Part shown: positions 59,569-64,000 of the stretch, piece by piece | Layout of the letters: every line of letters begins with the position of its first letter | How positions within the stretch are numbered: position 1 is the first letter of the stretch | Assembly: GCA_023418915.1 (NCBI GenBank) | Contig: JAEZYU010000012.1 | Coordinates: forward strand, 1 to 64,000 | Direction of reading: 5' to 3' | Origin: Bacillota bacterium | Lineage (GTDB): Bacteria > Bacillota > Clostridia > Acetivibrionales > DTU013 | Length of the DNA stretch: 64,000 nt | The notes under the pieces: model-generated | What the model was told of the DNA's origin: nothing | What the model saw: the letters and a program-made list of their open reading frames with translations, nothing else | The model's database searches: none | Position numbers and translations under genes: made by a program

Positions 59569-60114
59569 CTATGATACTGCCGTGAGCAGATTTTCCCTCA
59601 GTGCATGCCTTGCCCTGAAAATTCTGTTCTTTATTATTGACATGGGTTTCCCAAGATGCTCGGCTATTTCCTTGTATGACATTCCCTTTTGATGATATAA
59701 GACAATTGGAACTCTGTAAATTTCCGGCAGGCCATCAATAGCATCCTGCAGTACTTGGGATTTCTCCTTCTTCAGGTAATACTCTTCAGGCGTATTGCAT
59801 GTACTGCCTGTAAAACTCTCTATCTCATCAAGAGAAACCAAGTTGAATTTTTTACGTCTTACATGGTCCAGGCAAATGTTGGTCGCAACCTTCACGCTCC
59901 AGGTCGAAAACTTGTACTTGTCATCATATTTGGAAAGCGATCTGTAGATTTTAATGAAAGCATCCTGAGCCATATCATCTATCTCTTCGCTGTCCTTTGA
60001 AAACTTACAGGCAACTGAGTAGATCAGCCTTTTATACCTCGTTATAAGCTCAGAGAAGGCATCATTGTCACCATTCAGGCATCTTGCCGCCAATTCGGAA
60101 TCAGTTCTCTTCAT
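59569..60114 (-). CDS. RNA polymerase ECF-type sigma factor
   Basis: 181-aa sigma-70 family protein with region 2 (FSELITRYKRLIYSVACKFS, DDMAQDAFIKIYRSL, FSTWSVKVATNICLDHVRRKK) and region 4 (IDGLPEIYRVPIVLYHQKGMSYKEIAEHLGKP, key part YKEIAEHLGKP). No anti-sigma gene stands next to it, which is unusual for this class. GGAGG lies seven bases from the ATG. Confidence 0.94.
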   Translation of the reverse strand: MKRTDSELAARCLNGDNDAFSELITRYKRLIYSVACKFSKDSEEIDDMAQDAFIKIYRSLSKYDDKYKFSTWSVKVATNICLDHVRRKKFNLVSLDEIESFTGSTCNTPEEYYLKKEKSQVLQDAIDGLPEIYRVPIVLYHQKGMSYKEIAEHLGKPMSIIKNRIFRARHALRENLLTAVS

Positions 60115-60313
60115 TTCAACAACCTCCGATTGATCAATTCCACATTACATGCTGCTTAAGCTGTCCCAGTGGAATGTTATTTCTTTAACTAAGTTTATTA
60201 TATATGGTTGTTATCTGTGTCACATCGGCCAGGAGAACGGAATTCGAGCAGTCCGGATGTTTAGTTTTTTCACCATCCATCTGTTCAGTCACCACCTGGC
60301 CACAAGGCCAGCC

Positions 60314-60458
60314 TCGCATCGTTTTCTGTTCGATTGTTTTCTTTCGATTGATCGAAAGAAAATATCTGAAAGGCAAATCTGTATCCGCCACCAAGCGTTT
60401 TTCAACCCGAAGGGCTGAAAATACTTTGAGAGGTAAGAGACATTATACTCCTCGTTAT
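60314..60458. repeat. TATAACG-family hairpin repeat, copy 8
   Basis: It runs from TCGCATCGTTTTCTGTTCG to CTCCTCGTTAT. It shares the perfect TTTCTTTCGATTGATCGAAAGAAA-type hairpin, AATATCTGAAAGGCAA and TTTTTCAACCCGAAGGGCTG with copy 2. The left end is altered. A GGCCAGG/CCTGGCC inverted repeat lies just upstream (about 60229-60304). Confidence 0.6.
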
Positions 60459-60469
60459 GGCAGAGACGA

Positions 60470-60823
60470 TCACATCATAGTATATATAACAGACAGCAGC
60501 CTGTCAGAATTATCTCCCTTACTAACAAACGCATCAGCGCCTGCACACCTTGCATTGGCTTGCGCCTCCGGACTGACACTGAGAGCTATTATGCTGATGC
60601 CATATGGCGCCAGCTTTCTTATCTTCGGAATAATATCAGCCATATCACTATTTGAAAGCTCCCAGTCCAACAACAGTAAATCGGGCTCTGTTTTCTCCAG
60701 TTGCGAATACAAGCTCTCGATATTGTCTGCTTCATGTATTATAAAGTATCCTTCTTCCTGTTCAAGAAGAACCTTCAGCGCATTTCTCACATCTGTCTGG
60801 TCATCAGCAATTAAAACCTTCAT
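60470..60823 (-). CDS. Single-domain response regulator
   Basis: 117-aa receiver domain with no output domain: MKVLIADDQTDVRNALKVLL (acidic pair), phosphoacceptor Asp in LLLLDWEL (about residue 54), and FVSKGDN with the conserved Lys. It must act by protein contact or as phosphate relay. Neighbouring minus-strand genes are the LuxR-type regulator and GAF kinase, with copy E of the structured repeat between. Confidence 0.9.
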   Translation of the reverse strand: MKVLIADDQTDVRNALKVLLEQEEGYFIIHEADNIESLYSQLEKTEPDLLLLDWELSNSDMADIIPKIRKLAPYGISIIALSVSPEAQANARCAGADAFVSKGDNSDRLLSVIYTMM

Positions 60824-60996
60824 GGGCTCACCCCGTTTCAGACATTATGCCTGCAATTTATCATTATGTATAAATTGTAATAAAAAATCCTCCCTGATAC
60901 TTCAATCATCTGGGGGGATTATTTTTGGCCTGCTGGCCGGTCTTGTACCTGGCCACCTGACCAGGTTAACCCACATACATGCACAGACCCGCAGTA

Positions 60997-61248
60997 ACTC
61001 ACCCGCATGTGCAGACCGGCAGCGGCGTTTGTGGAGGTTTTGTTTCCTGCCCTAAAGCACCACTGCTATATACATAGTTATATGGAGGGAACTGCAATAC
61101 CTGTGAGAGACGACTTCTTAGCTGTATACTTCCTTATCACCGAAATAGGAGCACATGGCTTGTGCTTGGAAACAAAACCGAAATAAATGCCGCTGGCGGT
61201 CCGCCCCTGACACCGGCACTCACCCGCATGTGCAGACCGGCAGCGGCG
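60997..61248 (+). repeat. 31-bp direct repeats flanking structured copy E
   Basis: A 31-bp sequence starting ACTCACCCGCATGTGCAGAC is found at 60997-61027 and again at 61218-61248, a period of 221 bp. The first copy runs into the start of the structured element, so the locus keeps the beginnings of two tandem units, the second cut short. Confidence 0.85.
61020..61195 (+). repeat. Structured ~177-bp repeat, copy E (full length, most divergent)
   Basis: The outer stem CAGCGGCGTTTGT (61020-61032) pairs with ATAAATGCCGCTG (61183-61195). Compared with copy D, G replaces C on the left and C replaces G on the right, so pairing is kept. The second stem GGTTTTGTTTCC pairs perfectly with GGAAACAAAACC, where copies A and B have a G-C pair in place of the T-A pair. 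The interior differs strongly, but TGTGAGAGACGAC and AGCAC/GTGCT remain. It lies between the receiver gene and the LuxR regulator. Confidence 0.8.
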
Positions 61249-61260
61249 CATAATTCGCCG

Positions 61261-61902
61261 TCATGCCTTTATTATCTTCTTCTGCAGCGCTATAGCCACG
61301 GCCTCAGTCCTGCTGCCCGCTTCCAGCTTGGAAAGGATGCTGCTCACATGGAACTTCACTGTCGATCTGCTGACGAAAAGCTTTTCACCTATCTCAGGAT
61401 TATTCAGTCCGTCAGCCATCATACACAGTACCTCCAATTCCCTCGGCGTGAGCTCATCCACATGCTTCTGCCTGCGGCCTGTCGCCTTTATAAGTGCCTG
61501 TGTCGCCTCAGGCGCCAATGTCGGACGCCCCATATAAGCTGAACGTATCGCATCTGCAAGTTCATCTGCAGACACATTCTTGAGCAGGTAGCCTATGGCT
61601 CCCGCCTGCAGCGCACCTTCTATCAGCTCATCCTCCTTGAAGCTTGTAAGAACGATGACCTGTATATCTGGAAACTGCTCTCTTATTTGCTTTGTCGCCT
61701 GCGCTCCGTCCATCACCGGCATCACAAGATCCATCAGGACCACATCCGGATGAAAAGAGGCACATACCTCAAGCGCTTCCTTGCCGTTGGAAGCTTCTCC
61801 TGCAAGCTCAAAATCCTCAAACACCTGCAAAAAAGCTCCCAATCCGCTTCTTACCACATTATGGTCATCAACAATGACTATTCTGATCCGATCATTACCC
61901 AT
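61261..61902 (-). CDS. NarL/LuxR-family response regulator
   Basis: 213-aa regulator with a receiver domain (IRIVIVDDHNVVRSGL, phosphoacceptor in VVLMDLVMPVMDG, VLTSF, YLLKNV) and a C-terminal LuxR helix-turn-helix (LTPRELEVLCMMADGLNNPEIGEKLFVSRSTVKFHVSSI, key part RSTVKFHVSSI). LiaR/VraR-like. The ATG at 61902 follows AAAGGTGGG. It is encoded 62 bp after the GAF kinase and forms its cognate pair. Confidence 0.94.
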   Translation of the reverse strand: MGNDRIRIVIVDDHNVVRSGLGAFLQVFEDFELAGEASNGKEALEVCASFHPDVVLMDLVMPVMDGAQATKQIREQFPDIQVIVLTSFKEDELIEGALQAGAIGYLLKNVSADELADAIRSAYMGRPTLAPEATQALIKATGRRQKHVDELTPRELEVLCMMADGLNNPEIGEKLFVSRSTVKFHVSSILSKLEAGSRTEAVAIALQKKIIKA

Positions 61903-61964
61903 TGTACTGCCCACCTTTATAAAAAATTAACCACAATATATTAACCATTTCCGATCATTACCCA

Positions 61965-64000
61965 TTAAACGCTTTGTTTGTTGCCAACCCATTCAAGCTC
62001 GACTCTCGTTCCTGAGCCGAACTCTGATTTGATCTTAAGCTCGGCTCCGACTGTCTCTGCCCGTTCCTTCATTATTCCAAGGCCGAAATGACCTGAATTA
62101 ACTTGCTGCGGATCAAAGCCTTTTCCATCGTCAGTGATGCTCAGCTCCGCAACAATAATGCCAAGGCGCATATCCTCATTGGCATTGAGCTGCAGAACCG
62201 CATTTTTTGCCCCCGAGTGCTTTGATATATTGTTCAAAGCTTCTTGAGCGACCCGATAAAATGCAATCTTCACCTCTGATGGAAGCTTGACTGCACCTCC
62301 GATATCGAGCTTCACAGGAATACGTGAACGTCCGGTAACAGCTTCGCCCAACTGCTTCAGCAGTTCTTCAAGCGGAGCCTCAATGAGCGTGGCCGGCCTA
62401 AGTTCGAAAAGGAGCGTCCTCATTTCCGCCAATGCACCGCGGGTCAGCTGCTTTAACTCCTCAAGCCTTTTCATTCCTTCATCTCTGTTCCGCTCCCATA
62501 TCCTGGGGGCCACCTCTGCAATGAGGCTGGCCGAAAACAATGTCTGCGTGACCGCATCATGAAGGTCGCGGGCAAGCCTGTTCCTTTCAGCTGTCACTGC
62601 CGTCTCCTCAGCCTGCTTTTTCAGCCTGGTATTGTCAATCGCCAGCGCAGCCTGATCGGCAAATGACATGGCCAGACTGATATCCTCCCTTGAGACAGCC
62701 CTATCCTCATGCTTTCCATCACGCTTGAAGTAGAGCGTGATACCGCCATACACCTCATCCTTGCAGATCAGCGGAACTGCCGTCATCATACAGCAGTTGT
62801 CCCTGAGCCAGTTCATATGCTTATCCAGAACCGGATGAGCATTAACAGGAGCATTAATTTGAGAAATATCAGTTTTAACTATAGGCCTTCTTTCAACAAA
62901 TGCCTTTCTCAGTATTTCTGCTTTTACACTTTGAGTATTTTCGACATTTTCAAGGTGCGGCAGACCAAAGGACGCCACAACCGAAAGAGACGCCTTACTA
63001 TCATCCAGCCTGAAGAGTGCCGCTGCATCTGCATGCAGCAGTCTGGCAGCCTCCCTGATTATAAACCCAAGTATATCCTCAAGAGACCTGTTTGAATTCA
63101 AGGCTCTGAGTATATCCTTCAGGCCTTCGGCCACATGCCTTCTCTGTTCATTTTCCTGCAGCCTTCTTTTTTCCTCTTCATACATACTTGCATTTTCTAT
63201 ACCAATAACAGCGCTCGGAGCAAACATATTAAATATTCTCTCGTCCTCCGCATCAAATTCACTCTCCGACCTGCTGAAGGCGGCAATGACGCCAACAGCT
63301 CTCGAGCCTGCCATCAGGGGCACAAGAAGGCATGTATTCATCGAAGCAGAGTCAAGCAGCTTCTGTTCCTGCACACACTCCATACATTCCTTACTAAATA
63401 TGACCGATTCGTGACGATACAAGCTTTCTCCCATAGCAGAACCATCGACAGGTATTCGCATATTTGACGGTTCCATCGGTCCTGCACCCGAGAAAACAGC
63501 AGGTACCAAATCCTCTCCTTCCACAAGAAAGACAGCAGTAGAATCCGCATGAGTCAGCCTTCTCGCCTCGCCGGCTATGAGCCTGAGCACGGAATCCAGC
63601 TCCAACCGGCTTGTAATCGCCTGCTGTATGCTGAACAGTGTTTTTACCTCATCAGCCCTTTTGACCGTTTCGTTATAAAGCTTGGCATTCTCATATTCGA
63701 TAGCTGCCTGATTTGCAAAAGCAGTTCCAAGCTCGACATGATAAGTTTTATAAAACCCCGGTTCGGTGTGGTCAAGTGTAAGGATACCAATGACATTGTC
63801 CTTGTATACCATAGGCAGGCTCATCCAGCATCTTGCATCTTTGAACACCGTGTCCATATATGCATACATATTCTCTCTGAATACGGCCGCCTGTTCTTCA
63901 GCCGACAACAGGTCGTCAATAACTACAGGCTCTCTTCCCATGATTATATCTCTGCGCAAAGGCAGCGGGTATGAGCTTTCCTGTCCAGGCTGCAGAGATG
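61965..64000 (-). CDS. GAF-domain sensor histidine kinase (HisKA_3 type), 5' end beyond window
   Basis: Partial gene; the frame stays open to the window edge and the first visible residues (LRRDIIMGREPVVIDDL) are already inside a GAF domain. At least three GAF-like modules are visible (about residues 1-110, 120-260 and 280-450 of the visible part), then a HisKA_3 dimerisation segment with the phospho-His in RNRLARDLHDAVTQTLFSASL and a HATPase domain with DDGKGFD and GHFGLGIMKERAE. No membrane helix is visible, so it probably senses a cytosolic signal. It is followed by the LuxR-type regulator. Confidence 0.92.
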   Translation of the reverse strand, partial: SLQPGQESSYPLPLRRDIIMGREPVVIDDLLSAEEQAAVFRENMYAYMDTVFKDARCWMSLPMVYKDNVIGILTLDHTEPGFYKTYHVELGTAFANQAAIEYENAKLYNETVKRADEVKTLFSIQQAITSRLELDSVLRLIAGEARRLTHADSTAVFLVEGEDLVPAVFSGAGPMEPSNMRIPVDGSAMGESLYRHESVIFSKECMECVQEQKLLDSASMNTCLLVPLMAGSRAVGVIAAFSRSESEFDAEDERIFNMFAPSAVIGIENASMYEEEKRRLQENEQRRHVAEGLKDILRALNSNRSLEDILGFIIREAARLLHADAAALFRLDDSKASLSVVASFGLPHLENVENTQSVKAEILRKAFVERRPIVKTDISQINAPVNAHPVLDKHMNWLRDNCCMMTAVPLICKDEVYGGITLYFKRDGKHEDRAVSREDISLAMSFADQAALAIDNTRLKKQAEETAVTAERNRLARDLHDAVTQTLFSASLIAEVAPRIWERNRDEGMKRLEELKQLTRGALAEMRTLLFELRPATLIEAPLEELLKQLGEAVTGRSRIPVKLDIGGAVKLPSEVKIAFYRVAQEALNNISKHSGAKNAVLQLNANEDMRLGIIVAELSITDDGKGFDPQQVNSGHFGLGIMKERAETVGAELKIKSEFGSGTRVELEWVGNKQSV

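Noticed and set aside
1..64000. CRISPR arrays, prophage, complete insertion sequence or transposase gene
   Set aside because: No regularly spaced repeats of CRISPR type, no phage structural genes and no transposase-like protein were seen.

Overview
The window looks like the chromosome of a motile, endospore-forming, anaerobic member of the Clostridia (Bacillota) with moderate GC. The pointers are SpoIVFA/SpoIVFB, a Spo0E-type phosphatase and a SleB-type hydrolase (sporulation), MinCDE plus MreBCD (rod shape), MotAB (flagella), a nine-gene Enterococcus-type V-ATPase operon, and NfnAB-type electron bifurcation genes. The species cannot be named from the sequence alone.

Layout. 0-0.8 kb: a near-identical tandem pair of a ~177-bp structured repeat, a terminator and a small hairpin repeat. 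0.8-9.5 kb (minus): V-type ATPase operon ntpF-I-K-E-C-G-A-B-D; the c-ring subunit keeps the sodium ligand set known from Enterococcus hirae. 9.5-11.2 kb: two tRNA-Gly genes, a 361-bp hairpin-rich repeat, a 28-bp perfect palindrome and further structured-repeat copies. 11.2-13.4 kb: nfnB/nfnA. 13.7-15.6 kb: a sodium:solute symporter and its 40-aa accessory protein. 15.9 kb: metF. 16.8-28.5 kb (minus): a shape, division and sporulation block (maf, radC, mreBCD, pbp2, minC, minDE, mgsA, spoIVFA, spoIVFB). 28.7-30.4 kb: motAB. 30.6-36.1 kb (minus): an asnS-led operon with an Asp23 protein, a flippase-like membrane protein, DUF1638, PspC and a class I isoprenoid-synthase-like protein. 36.3 kb: a phosphoesterase. 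36.9-41.9 kb (minus): SEC-C protein, isocitrate dehydrogenase, a multi-span PDZ (MinJ-like) protein and a BMP-domain fusion protein. 42.2-45 kb: GntP-type permease and glycerate kinase. 45.1-46.9 kb: two S-component-like membrane proteins and a 59-aa Spo0E-like gene. 47.2-56.6 kb: a Cys-cluster protein and a 2922-aa cyclic beta-1,2-glucan-synthase-like protein. 56.8-59.4 kb: patatin, a c-di-AMP (ydaO/yuaA) riboswitch controlling a LysM-SleB hydrolase, and a permuted NlpC/P60-like protein. 59.6-64 kb: ECF sigma factor, lone receiver domain, and a GAF histidine kinase (cut by the window end) with its LuxR-type regulator.

Themes. Much of the window concerns the envelope: elongation and division machinery, wall hydrolysis under c-di-AMP control, glucan synthesis, and sodium or proton energetics. 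The most unusual content lies between the genes. One family is a ~177-bp element with three full copies in view (a fourth is cut by the window start) whose two outer stems show compensatory base changes between copies, as expected of a conserved folded RNA or palindromic mobile unit. The other is a family of hairpin repeats ending in TATAACG/CGTTATA, from 361 bp down to a 35-bp perfect palindrome. In addition, ndvB starts directly after a terminator-like hairpin that contains its only plausible ribosome binding site.
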